DNA from: CAWCGU01 sp963795195
GTDB taxonomy: Bacteria; Actinomycetota; Thermoleophilia; Solirubrobacterales; 70-9
Assembly: GCA_963795195.1 (NCBI GenBank)
Contig: CAWCGU010000006.1
Span: 806,001 to 870,000, forward strand
Direction of reading: 5' to 3'
Length of the DNA: 64,000 nucleotides
Shown here: positions 25,141 through 33,737 of the stretch, piece by piece
Position numbering within the stretch: position 1 is the stretch's first letter
How the letters are laid out: each line of letters begins with the position of its first letter
The notes under the pieces: model-generated
The model's database searches: none
What the model was told of the DNA's origin: nothing
Seen by the model: the letters and a program-made list of their open reading frames with translations, nothing else
Position numbers and translations under genes: made by a program

Positions 25141-27894
25141 ATGCTTGAAAGGGTGGTCGGGCGTGATCACGTGCTGGCGGAAGCCGAGGGGCTGCTGTTC
25201 TTCGGTGAGGCGCGCTTCGGCGTGGTCGTGCTCGAGGGCGAGGCAGGGATCGGCAAGACGACCGTTTGGCGGGAGCTGGTTCGCCGCGCCGGGGAGCACG
25301 GAGTCCGCGTGCTTTCCTGCCGGCCGGCTGAGGCCGAGACCAAGCTCGCCTTCTCGGCGCTCGGCGATCTGCTCGAGGATGTCTCCGACGAGATGCTCGC
25401 CACGATCCCCGACGTCTCGCGCCGGGCGCTCGAGGTCGCCCTGCTCCGTGCCGAGCCGGGCGGGGAGCGGCTCGAGCAGCACTCGGTCGCCGCCGCACTT
25501 CGCGCCCTGCTGGAGAACCTCGCCGCCGAATCGCAGCTGATCGTCGCCGTCGACGACGTCCACTGGATCGACCCAACCTCGGCGATGGCGCTCGGCTTCA
25601 CCCTCAGGCGGCTGACCGGGGTCCCGGTCGGCTGGCTGCTCTCCCGGCGCTCAGGCGAGCCCACGCTCCTCGATGTGGAGGAGCTGGTCGGTGCCGACGC
25701 CGTCTCACGGATACAGATCGGGCCCCTCACACTGGCGGCGCTCCACCACCTGCTCCGTGAGCGCACGGAGGAGCCCCTCACCCGCCCGGCGCTGGCCCGC
25801 ATCCACGCTGCGTCTGGCGGCTACCCCCTCTACGCGCTCGAGCTCGCGCGCGAGCTCGAGCGCGTTGGCGCGGGCGACAACGCCAACCCTGTTCCGGTTC
25901 CCGACGACTTGCGCAAGCTGATCTCGACCCGCGTTCGCCGACTGCCGGAGCGGACACGCGACGCGCTGCTCGCATGTGCCGCACTGTCCGAGCCGACGAC
26001 GGAACTCGTCGACGAGTCAGCCCTCATCCCCGCCGAGGAAGAGGAGTTCGTGAGCGTCGATGCGAGCGGCCGGATCTCCTTCTCCCACCCGCTCTACCCG
26101 TGGGCCGTATACGCCTCGGCCGCCCGGGCGCGTCGGCGCGAGCTCCACGCCGGCCTTGCCGCACAGGTGGCCGACCCGGAAGAGCGCGCGCGGCATCTGG
26201 CGCTGGCGAGCGAGAAGCCCGGTGAGGACGTGGCCGCGGCGCTCGAGCAGGGAGCCGCGAGCGCACGCTCCCGCGGTGCGTGGGCCTCGGCGGGCGAGTT
26301 GCTCGAGCACGCGGCACGCCTGAGCCCGGCGGACGGCACCGACGAGGTGCGGCGGCGCTCGATCGCTGCCGCCGAGCACCACACCCGGGCCGGCGACCGC
26401 CCTCGTGCGCGGGCGCTGCTCGAGGCCGAGCTGGTTCAACCGATGCCGGCGGCGCTGCGAGCGGAGGCCCTCCTGCTTCTGGGGGAGATCAGCTACAACG
26501 ACCGCAGCTTCGACGAGGCCAAGCGGCTGCTCACAGAGGCGCTCGAGCACGCCCAGGACCCCCGGCGCGCGGCGGCGATCGAGCTCCAGCTCGCCTACAT
26601 CCACTCCGACGCTTCCGACTACGCGGGCGGGATCGAACACGCCCGCAGGGCGTTGGAGATGGCGGAAGCGGGCGGAGATCAGGGCCTGTTCGCCGAGGCG
26701 CTCGCCTCCTGTGCGGTAACCGAGTTCGCATCCGGGCTCGGGCTCGATTGGGACAAGGTCGAGCGGGCACTGGCGCGCGAGGATCGCGATCGCGCCACCC
26801 CGCTCCAGTATCGCCCGACCGCGCTCGCCGGGCTCCTGCTGCTGTGGGTCGACCGCTTCCCTGAAGCACGCGAGTTCCTGTTTGAGATCGGCGAGTGGGT
26901 TCGGGAACGAGGCGACGAAGCCGAGCTCTCGTACAACCTCTGCTGGCGCAGCTGGCTCGAGGCGCGCTGCGGCGACTTCCCCGCGGCGCTGGAGCTGGCG
27001 GACGAGGCGGAAGCGGCCGCGGACTTGACCGGCAGCCGCCAATGGTCCGCATTCGCACTCGGCCAGCGAGCGTTTGCCTATGCCCACCTCGGAGAGGCCG
27101 AGAACACCCGGAACGCGTGCAGCGAGGCGGCGCAGGCGGCCGAGGAGCTCGGCCAGGCGATCGTCACCGTCTGGGTCGTTGCGTCGCTCGCCCTGCTCGA
27201 GCTTTCGGTGGGCGATGCCGAGGCCGCCTGGCGAGCGTGCGAGCCGTTCGTTGGCTTGCTCGAAGAGCATGGAATCGGCGAGCCGGTCACGGTCTTCTTC
27301 GTCCCCGAGGCGATCGAAGCAATGGTCGCCTTGGGCGCGCGCGAGCGCGCCGAAGAGCTGCTGGGGGACTGGGAGCGCCGCGGGCGCGAGCTCGACCGCC
27401 CGTGGGTGCTCGCCACCGCCTCACGGTGTCGTGGGCTGCTCAACGCCGCACGCGGCGATCTCGACGGGGCCACAAAGTCGATCGAGCGCGCGCTTGCTGA
27501 GCACGAGCGGATTGAGATGCCGTTTGCACGAGCGCGCACCCAGCTCGTGGCCGGCGCCGTCGCCCGCCGACAGCGCCGCCGCCGCGACGCAAAGCAGAGC
27601 TTCGAGGAGGCGCTCCAGATCTTCGAGCACCTGGGCGCGCGCCTGTGGGCCGAGCGATGCCGAAGCGAGCTCGAGCGGGTGGGACTGCGCCAAGTAACAG
27701 GCGACGAGCTGACGGTGTCGGAGCGCCGCACCGCGGAGTTGGTCGCGACCGGGCTCACGAACCGCGAGGCCGCGGAGCAGCTGTTCGTCAGCCCCAAGAC
27801 GGTCGAGGCGGCGCTCGGCCGCGTCTACCGGAAGCTCGGGATCCGCTCGCGCGCCGAGCTCGGCGCGCGGATGGGTCCGGACGTACAGAAATAG
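25141..27894 (+). CDS. LAL-family LuxR transcriptional regulator with AAA-type ATPase
   Basis: 917 residues, the usual size for large ATP-binding regulators of the LuxR family (MalT-like). Walker A is GEAGIGKTT (about residues 33-41) and Walker B is LIVAVDDVHWIDP (about 138). A long helical TPR-like sensor region with repeated A-E-A-L-E motifs follows. The LuxR helix-turn-helix is at about 855-910 (LTVSERRTAELVATGLTNRE, LFVSPKTVEAAL, YRKLGIRSRAEL). Such proteins are usually pathway-specific activators that respond to an unknown ligand. Identical DNA boxes lie just upstream of its start and across its stop codon. Confidence 0.9.
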   Translation: MLERVVGRDHVLAEAEGLLFFGEARFGVVVLEGEAGIGKTTVWRELVRRAGEHGVRVLSCRPAEAETKLAFSALGDLLEDVSDEMLATIPDVSRRALEVALLRAEPGGERLEQHSVAAALRALLENLAAESQLIVAVDDVHWIDPTSAMALGFTLRRLTGVPVGWLLSRRSGEPTLLDVEELVGADAVSRIQIGPLTLAALHHLLRERTEEPLTRPALARIHAASGGYPLYALELARELERVGAGDNANPVPVPDDLRKLISTRVRRLPERTRDALLACAALSEPTTELVDESALIPAEEEEFVSVDASGRISFSHPLYPWAVYASAARARRRELHAGLAAQVADPEERARHLALASEKPGEDVAAALEQGAASARSRGAWASAGELLEHAARLSPADGTDEVRRRSIAAAEHHTRAGDRPRARALLEAELVQPMPAALRAEALLLLGEISYNDRSFDEAKRLLTEALEHAQDPRRAAAIELQLAYIHSDASDYAGGIEHARRALEMAEAGGDQGLFAEALASCAVTEFASGLGLDWDKVERALAREDRDRATPLQYRPTALAGLLLLWVDRFPEAREFLFEIGEWVRERGDEAELSYNLCWRSWLEARCGDFPAALELADEAEAAADLTGSRQWSAFALGQRAFAYAHLGEAENTRNACSEAAQAAEELGQAIVTVWVVASLALLELSVGDAEAAWRACEPFVGLLEEHGIGEPVTVFFVPEAIEAMVALGARERAEELLGDWERRGRELDRPWVLATASRCRGLLNAARGDLDGATKSIERALAEHERIEMPFARARTQLVAGAVARRQRRRRDAKQSFEEALQIFEHLGARLWAERCRSELERVGLRQVTGDELTVSERRTAELVATGLTNREAAEQLFVSPKTVEAALGRVYRKLGIRSRAELGARMGPDVQK

Positions 27895-27932
27895 GGAAAC
27901 ACCCGATGCGGGTCGCGCGGGTCGGGCCTAGC
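27893..27932 (+). promoter_or_regulatory. LAL-locus two-part box, copy B
   Basis: AGGGAAACACCCGATGCG (27893-27910), 13 bases, then GGGCCTAGC (27924-27932), ending 19 bases before the DUF4242 start. The first element overlaps the LuxR stop codon. Sequence and spacing match copy A exactly (18/18 and 9/9). Confidence 0.65.
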
Positions 27933-27950
27933 CTCGCGAGGGTGAGCGGG

Positions 27951-28235
27951 ATGGATCACCGTACATACGCCGCCGAGTGCTACGAGCCCGGCGTGAGAGA
28001 AGCATCGGTCGAAGACGCCGCGCAGCGCGCCGATGCGGCCGCGTCGGCACTGCGGGCTAACGGCCGCGAGGTCGAGTACCGCGAGGCGCTGCTGATGCCC
28101 GGCGACGAGGTCGTCTTCCACCTGTTCGCCGCTGAGGACCCGGACAGCGTGCGCGAGGCATGCGCGCACGCCCAGATCGGCCCCGAGCGTATCCTCGATG
28201 TGATCGAGGTGGGCGGAAGACCGCTGGAAACGTAG
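27951..28235 (+). CDS. DUF4242 (SCO4226-like) small protein
   Basis: 94 residues from ATG 27951, with GAGGG upstream. The pattern YAAECYEPGVREASVEDAAQ, REALLMPGDEVVFHLFAAED, SVREACAHAQIGPERILDVI is that of DUF4242 ferredoxin-like proteins, of which Streptomyces SCO4226 was described as nickel-binding. Whether metal is bound here is not shown. DUF4242 genes frequently accompany LAL/LuxR regulators in actinobacteria, as here. The promoter carries box B. Confidence 0.8.
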   Translation: MDHRTYAAECYEPGVREASVEDAAQRADAAASALRANGREVEYREALLMPGDEVVFHLFAAEDPDSVREACAHAQIGPERILDVIEVGGRPLET

Positions 28236-28273
28236 GGAATCACCCGTTGCGAGCGGCGCGGGTTGCCCCTTAC
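28234..28273 (+). promoter_or_regulatory. LAL-locus two-part box, copy C (divergent)
   Basis: AGGGAATCACCCGTTGCG (28234-28251) matches the other copies at 16 of 18 positions, and after the same 13-base gap comes GCCCCTTAC (28265-28273), a weaker form of GGGCCTAGC. It overlaps the DUF4242 stop codon and lies 36 bases before the next gene. Confidence 0.5.
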
Positions 28274-28308
28274 GGTGCCCACAGACCCAGGCGAGTGAGG
28301 GACGAGCG

Positions 28309-30267
28309 ATGGCCACCAGAAGATTGGAGCGAGGGGATGCGGCCGTCATTGCGGTGACGGCGCCGCTGATCGCCGCCGCAACACTCCTCGCGTGGGCGCC
28401 GCCGGCGCAGGCGTTGCCGCTGCACACGCTCACCCCCGCGGGCTGCATCGACACGGCGCTCCTCGCGGACTGCCCAAACTCGACCAACGGCCTCAACATT
28501 TCCAGCGGCGTTGCGGTCAGCCCCGACGGAGGTTCGGTCTACGTCGTCTCGCAAATCGACAAGGCAATCGTTCGCCTCAACCGCGCCGCTGACGGCTCGC
28601 TGACCCCCGCGGGCTGCGTCGAGGATCCGCCGATCGACAAGGGCTGCGCAAGCTCGGCCGACGGCCTGGCCGCCGCGACCGGCGTCGCGGTCAGCCCCGA
28701 CGGCATCTCGGTCTACGTCGCCGCTCGCGGCGACGAAGCGATCGTCCGCTTCAACCGCGCGCCAGACGGGACACTTACGCCGGCGGACTGCTTCGAAGAC
28801 ACCGCCGCGCCGTCTAACGCCTGTGGGGCGAGCGAGACGGCGGGCCTCGGAGGCGCCAACGGCGTAGCGGTCAGCCCAGACGGCAGCTCCGTCTATGTCA
28901 CCTCTGCCACGAACGACGCGATCGTGAGCTTCAATCGCGCCGCTGACGGCACGCTCACACCCGCGGGCTGCATCGAGGACACGCCGATTGATGTGGGCTG
29001 CGCGAGCGCGACCGGCCCGATGAATGGCCCGGGTGGCGTTGTGGTCAGCCCAGACGGCGCCTCCGTCTACGTCGCCTCGGACGCCGACGATTCGATCGCG
29101 CGCTTCAACCGCGCCCCCACCGGCGCGCTGACGCCGGCGGGCTGCTTCGAGGACACGAGCGCGCCCTCCAACGAGTGCGGGGCCAGCGAGACAGCGGGTC
29201 TCGACGGCGCCGGCGGCGTGGCGGTCAGCCCAGACGGTACGTCGGTGTTTGTCGTTTCGAAATTCGACAACGCGATCGTGCGCTTCGCCCGCGCCCCCGA
29301 CGGCGCGATCGCCCCGGTGGCCTGCATTGAGGACCCGCCGATGGACGCCGGCTGCGGGGGCACAGCCGACGGCCTCTCCTTGCCCAGCGGCGTCGCGGTC
29401 AGTCTCGACGGGGCCTCGGTGTTTGTCGCATCGAACAGCGACGACGCGATCGTGCGCTTCAACCGCGCCACAGACGGCTCGCTGAACCCCGCGGGCTGCA
29501 TCGAGGACCCGCCGGTCGACGCCGGCTGCGCTAGCTCGGCCGATGGCCTTGATATCGCCACTGGCGTCGCGGTCAGCCCCGACGGCGGCGCGGTCTACGT
29601 CGTCTCGCAACTCGACAGCGCGATTGTCCGCTTCAAGCGCGAGGTGCCGCCGATCTGCCTGGGCAGCACTGCCGCGGGCCCGTCGGGCAAGGCGGTGAGC
29701 GTGCCGCTGGACTGTTACGACCCGAACGGCGACCCGCTGACGATCTCGGTCTTCGACCGCCCACTCTTCGGGACTCTCGGGAGTGTGAACCAGACAAGCG
29801 ACAGCGTCCTCTACACCCCTAACGCTGCCATTACGGGGACGGACTCCTTCTCCTTCAGTGCGATCGCCGACGGCAAGCCCTCCAACAACGCGACGGCGTT
29901 CGTCTCGATCGCCGCGCTCGAGGGCCCTCAGGGACAGACCGGACCCGAGGGCCCGGCGGGCGAGGCGGCGATCAAGCTGCTCGTCCTCCTCGCCTTCGAC
30001 AAGCTGGCGGGGAAGTCAGGCACGAAGCTGCCGGTGCGATTCGCGACCTCCGGTGGCGGCACAGCCGAGGTCGAAGTGCGAAGGGGCTCCAATACGGTTA
30101 TCAGGCGTTCTTTGTCGCTTGCCGGCGACGGCACCTTCAAGACCATGTTAAAGCTGCTGGCCAAGCGCAAGCCGCTGAAGCCGGGCAACTACACGTTGAC
30201 ACTCACCGTCACCGGAGGGGATGGCCAGAGCGCGACGGACTCGGCGCGGCTGCAGGTAAAGCGCTGA
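28309..30267 (+). CDS. secreted seven-bladed propeller protein with Ig-like and collagen-like parts
   Basis: 652 residues with an N-terminal signal (AVIAVTAPLIAAATLLAW). Seven near-identical repeats each contain GVAVSPDG.SVYV and F.RA.DG.LTPAGC.ED, giving a complete seven-blade propeller with a conserved cysteine pair per blade (C.ED...GC). A Bacterial-Ig/cadherin-like domain follows (DPLTISVFDRPLFGTL, DSFSFSAIADGKPSNN), then a short GPQGQTGPEGPAG collagen-like stretch and a C-terminal beta-sandwich. No lactonase residues were recognised. Probably a cell-surface binding protein controlled with the LAL locus through box C. Confidence 0.78.
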   Translation: MATRRLERGDAAVIAVTAPLIAAATLLAWAPPAQALPLHTLTPAGCIDTALLADCPNSTNGLNISSGVAVSPDGGSVYVVSQIDKAIVRLNRAADGSLTPAGCVEDPPIDKGCASSADGLAAATGVAVSPDGISVYVAARGDEAIVRFNRAPDGTLTPADCFEDTAAPSNACGASETAGLGGANGVAVSPDGSSVYVTSATNDAIVSFNRAADGTLTPAGCIEDTPIDVGCASATGPMNGPGGVVVSPDGASVYVASDADDSIARFNRAPTGALTPAGCFEDTSAPSNECGASETAGLDGAGGVAVSPDGTSVFVVSKFDNAIVRFARAPDGAIAPVACIEDPPMDAGCGGTADGLSLPSGVAVSLDGASVFVASNSDDAIVRFNRATDGSLNPAGCIEDPPVDAGCASSADGLDIATGVAVSPDGGAVYVVSQLDSAIVRFKREVPPICLGSTAAGPSGKAVSVPLDCYDPNGDPLTISVFDRPLFGTLGSVNQTSDSVLYTPNAAITGTDSFSFSAIADGKPSNNATAFVSIAALEGPQGQTGPEGPAGEAAIKLLVLLAFDKLAGKSGTKLPVRFATSGGGTAEVEVRRGSNTVIRRSLSLAGDGTFKTMLKLLAKRKPLKPGNYTLTLTVTGGDGQSATDSARLQVKR

Positions 30268-30296
30268 CCACTCCAGTTCTCCGGGGTCGTGTCAAG

Positions 30297-30602
30297 CCTG
30301 TCGGGGCTCACCAAACCGTGAGGGCCGCGGAACAGCTGTTCATCAGCCCCAGCCGGCCGTCGGTCTCGGCCGGAGGAGCGCGGTCGAGGGAGAGGAACTG
30401 AGCGCGTCGGCATTTGCGGTTCGCTGTTGCCGCGGCCGACGGGCTCAGTACGCGTGAGGTCGCCTCCCAGCTTTTTCTGAGTCCGAAGACCGTGGAGTTT
30501 CACCTCTCACGCATCTACCGCAAACTTGGCATCCGCTCTCGAGCCGGCATCGCCAAGGCGTCGGCCGGGCGGGTGGAGACGGAGCCCAGGGACTCGAACT
30601 GA
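30297..30602 (+). pseudogene. two degenerate LuxR helix-turn-helix remnants
   Basis: Bases 30297-30350 resemble the DNA encoding GLTNREAAEQLFVSP of the LAL regulator (27751-27798), but small indels and a stop break the frame; after correction they read EAAEQLFISPS. A second piece, 30414-30602, encodes a clean C-terminal HTH (LSTREVASQLFLSPKTVEFH, YRKLGIRSRAGIAKA) without any ATPase domain. Together they look like the ends of one or two decayed LAL genes. This explains the 350-base stretch between the propeller gene and the antiporter; nothing else was seen there. The second piece could still be expressed as a 62-residue HTH peptide. Confidence 0.6.
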
Positions 30603-30619
30603 TGGACTACCCGCTCATG

Positions 30620-31918
30620 TCAGTCGTCACGCTGGGCAATACCTGGGGCCTGCCCCTCAGCCGGAAGCAGTCGCCGGCTTAGCGAAGAGGCAGTCATACC
30701 GTGCACCACAATGGAGACGACAACTGCGGCAATCGCCGTCCACGCGAGGATCTGCGCCTCGGCGCCGGTCAGGTAGCCGGAGCCGATCGCGATTGCGGCG
30801 TAGTAGAGCGATCCCACTCCCCGAACGCCGAACCAGGCCACAAAGGCACGCTCCCCGGCGGGCAGCTTCGCACCGACGAAGGAGGCCGCCACTGAAAGCG
30901 GCCGGATCACCAGCAGGAGGATCGGGATCAGCAGCCAGCCGCTCAGCCCCGGCTCACCCAGTCCGGCGATCGTCAGCATCGAGCCGAGCATCAGCACTAC
31001 CGCCAGCTCCCCGAACTTCTCCGTGACCTCGGCGCCGTCGTGCACCCGCCGGTTGTACTCGTGGCCGCTCTCGTACCGGCGAAAGGCGACCCCTCCGACG
31101 AACGCCGCGATAAACCCGTAGGCGCCGACGAGCTCGGTCGCTCCATAGATGACGAGCACGACCGGGATCGCCAGCCAGGCGTCGAAGGCCTGGGCGAACA
31201 GGTCGTGATCCTTGAGTCGCACCGCGAGGGCGGCGAAGCCATAGCCGATGGCGACCCCGATCACCACGCCAACCGCGACCGCATACAGCGCGTCCGCCAG
31301 CAACCACTCGCCGAGCCAGGTCGTTCCGCCAGGGTCCAGCGCGAACAGGCCGAGGATCAAGAACGGATAGGCCAGGCCGTCGTTCAACCCGGCCTCGCCC
31401 GTGATCGAGAAGTTGGGCTCGTGCTCACGCTCGTCACCCGGGGGGCCCACCCCGATGTCACCCGCAAGCACAGGGTCGGTCGGCGCCAGGATGGCGCCGA
31501 GCGTGATCGCGGCACCGAGGGAAAGACCCATCGCCGTGACCCCGAAGACGACCACTCCCGCGATCGTGAGGGGCATCGCGATCGCCAGGAGGCGCGCGAC
31601 CCCCGACCAGGACGCCCAGTCGAGCGGACGGTCGAGCTTCAGCCCGGTGGCGAACAGGGCGATGATCACCGCCAACTCGGTGACCCGCTCGATCAGCTTC
31701 GGGTCATCGAGCGGGTTGACCCAGCCGAGGCCGGAAATCTCGAGCACGATCGCAGCGGCGACTCCCATCGCGAGGTAGACGAGGCTCGCCGAGAAGGCAC
31801 GCTCGCGCTCATGAGAGAGGGCGCCGATCGCAGCAAGCACGGCGACCCCCACGAACAGCAAGCCAGCCACGTAGGGGTCCCCCAACGAAAAGCCAGGCCC
31901 GGCACCGAGTACATCCAT
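30620..31918 (-). CDS. CPA1-type Na+(K+)/H+ antiporter
   Basis: 432 residues with 12-13 hydrophobic segments. NhaP/CPA1 motifs include ALFATGLKLDRPL, GAILAPTDPVLAGDIGVG (with the T-D-P that precedes the ion site), EAGLNDGLAYPFLILGLF (ND pair of the ion-binding site) and VRGVGSLYYAAIAIG near the C-terminus. It exchanges cytoplasmic Na+ or K+ for H+ across the membrane. It is transcribed away from the HD-GYP gene with a 143-base divergent gap. Confidence 0.9.
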   Translation of the reverse strand: MDVLGAGPGFSLGDPYVAGLLFVGVAVLAAIGALSHERERAFSASLVYLAMGVAAAIVLEISGLGWVNPLDDPKLIERVTELAVIIALFATGLKLDRPLDWASWSGVARLLAIAMPLTIAGVVVFGVTAMGLSLGAAITLGAILAPTDPVLAGDIGVGPPGDEREHEPNFSITGEAGLNDGLAYPFLILGLFALDPGGTTWLGEWLLADALYAVAVGVVIGVAIGYGFAALAVRLKDHDLFAQAFDAWLAIPVVLVIYGATELVGAYGFIAAFVGGVAFRRYESGHEYNRRVHDGAEVTEKFGELAVVLMLGSMLTIAGLGEPGLSGWLLIPILLLVIRPLSVAASFVGAKLPAGERAFVAWFGVRGVGSLYYAAIAIGSGYLTGAEAQILAWTAIAAVVVSIVVHGMTASSLSRRLLPAEGQAPGIAQRDD

Positions 31919-32061
31919 TTGGTCTTCCTACCCCATATTGGCGCCGACAGCCGTCTCCTGGGCAACGTTACGCCAACGCGGTGTTACCGTCCTGGGCGGT
32001 CTTCTTCGCCGCCCCACCACCGGCGGCCGCGTCGGGGGAGCCTGGACACGGGAGCAAGCTG

Positions 32062-33654
32062 ATGCGAGACGAGCCGTCGGTCGAGGGGCAGGTCCGCACC
32101 GCTGAGGTCATCGCAACGCTTTCGCTTGCGACCGACCTGGGCATGGGCTTCCCGCTCGAGCACGGCCTGCACAGTGCACTGGTCGCGCTGCGGCTCGCTG
32201 AGCAACTCGATGTCGACCACGCGACGGCGCGGCAGGTTTACTACGGATGCCTGCTGTTCTATGTCGGCTGCACCGCGGACGCCGAGGTCGCCGCGCGCGA
32301 CTTCGACGACGATATCCACACCCACTACCTGCCGGCGATGTTCGGGCCGAGGGCCGAGGTGCTGCGAGCGCTCACGCGCGCGATCGCGCCGCCGGGCAGC
32401 GCTTCCCCTCCGGTCCGCGCGGGTCGGATTGCCCGGCGCCTGCCAGAGGTCATGCGGGGTTACCGGACACACGTCACGGCGCAGTGCGAAGTGGCGCAGA
32501 TGCTGACCGACAGGGTCGGGGCGCCGTCGGAAGTTCGGAGGCTTTTTGGGCAGTTGAACGAGCGCTGGGACGGCAAAGGTCATCCGGGTGAGGCCGGCGG
32601 GGCAGAACTTCCGCTCGCCCTGCGGATCGTGCACGTCGCCCGTGATGTCGCGCTCCAGGCGATGCTCCAAGGTGAGGATGCAGCCCTCGGGATCGTCGCC
32701 GCACGGGCGGGGCGGGCTTTCGATCCCGCGATCGTTGCCTGCCTTGGCGATCACAGGGAGTTGCTCTCGCCCGGCTTGGAGCGCTCAGCATGGGATCGGG
32801 TGCTCGCCGCCGAACCGGCGCCATGGTTGCATCTCGCCGGCGATGCGGTTGACCGCGCCCTGGCGGCCATGGGTGACTTCGCCGATCTCGTCTCGCCGTA
32901 CCTCGTCGGCCACTCGTCGGGCGTCGCGGACCTGGTAAGCGCAGCAGCGGCGCGCGGCCGTCTGACCAGCGGACAGGCGCTCAACGTTCGCAGGGCCGCC
33001 CTGGTGCACGACCTGGGTCGGGTCACAGTCCCGGCGGGCATCTGGCAAAAGCCGGGCGTCCTCACGCACGACGAATGGGAGAAGGTACGGCTGCACTCCT
33101 ACTACACCGAACGGGTGCTGACGCCCTCCCCGTTTCTGGCGGGACTGGCCCAGGTCGCTTCCGCCGACCACGAGCGCCTCGACGGCTCCGGCTACCACCG
33201 GGGCTTCAGCGGCTCGGCCCTCAATCCCGAGGCGCGTCTGCTCGCCGTCGCCGACGCCTTCCAGGCGATGACCGAACCGCGGCCGCATCGCGAGGCGCTG
33301 GCTCGCGATCACGCCGCGGAGACGCTGGCGCTCGACGCAAGCGAGGGCCGCCTGGACGCAGACGCCGTCGCAGCGGTTATCGAGGCGGCTGACCTGCGCG
33401 TGCCACGCATCGAGCGCCCCGCGGGGCTGACAGAGCGAGAGGCCGAGGTAGTCGGTCTGCTTGCGCGCGGCCATCAGACCAAGCAGATCGGCAGCGCGCT
33501 TGGCATTTCGATCAAGACGGCCGACCGCCATATTCAGAACGCCTACGCCAAGATCGGCGTCTCCACGCGCGCCGCGGCCGCCGTGTACGCGATGGAGCAC
33601 GGGCTGGTGGCATGGGGAGAACTCCCGATAGCCACGAGGGCGACCCAGGTCTAG
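32062..33654 (+). CDS. HD-GYP domain protein with LuxR-type HTH output
   Basis: 530 residues from ATG 32062. An N-terminal degenerate HD-GYP half keeps ERWDGKGHPGEAGGAELPLA but not the HD. A second, nearly canonical copy (about 285-440) has LVHDLGRVTVPAGIW, LHSYYTERVL and DHERLDGSGYHRG, with GYH where the family has GYP. The C-terminus (about 450-510) is a LuxR HTH (LTEREAEVVGLLARGHQTKQ, ISIKTADRHIQNAYAKIGVS). HD-GYP proteins usually hydrolyse cyclic di-GMP; here the enzyme-like part is joined directly to DNA binding. It may sense a nucleotide rather than degrade it. Confidence 0.85.
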   Translation: MRDEPSVEGQVRTAEVIATLSLATDLGMGFPLEHGLHSALVALRLAEQLDVDHATARQVYYGCLLFYVGCTADAEVAARDFDDDIHTHYLPAMFGPRAEVLRALTRAIAPPGSASPPVRAGRIARRLPEVMRGYRTHVTAQCEVAQMLTDRVGAPSEVRRLFGQLNERWDGKGHPGEAGGAELPLALRIVHVARDVALQAMLQGEDAALGIVAARAGRAFDPAIVACLGDHRELLSPGLERSAWDRVLAAEPAPWLHLAGDAVDRALAAMGDFADLVSPYLVGHSSGVADLVSAAAARGRLTSGQALNVRRAALVHDLGRVTVPAGIWQKPGVLTHDEWEKVRLHSYYTERVLTPSPFLAGLAQVASADHERLDGSGYHRGFSGSALNPEARLLAVADAFQAMTEPRPHREALARDHAAETLALDASEGRLDADAVAAVIEAADLRVPRIERPAGLTEREAEVVGLLARGHQTKQIGSALGISIKTADRHIQNAYAKIGVSTRAAAAVYAMEHGLVAWGELPIATRATQV

Positions 33655-33737
33655 TTTCTCTCACCGCAAGCACTGCCCGGCCGCTGAGCGATGGGCCGGC
33701 GAGCGCAGCCGCAGCACCGAAACCGAGGGAGACGAAG

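Noticed and set aside
26017..27270. 417-residue minus-strand frame inside the LAL regulator
   Set aside because: Antisense shadow of the helical TPR-like region.
28270..29610. Minus-strand 446-residue frame with regular repeats
   Set aside because: It mirrors the seven propeller repeats of the plus-strand gene; composition is D/R/A-rich shadow type and there is no family match.
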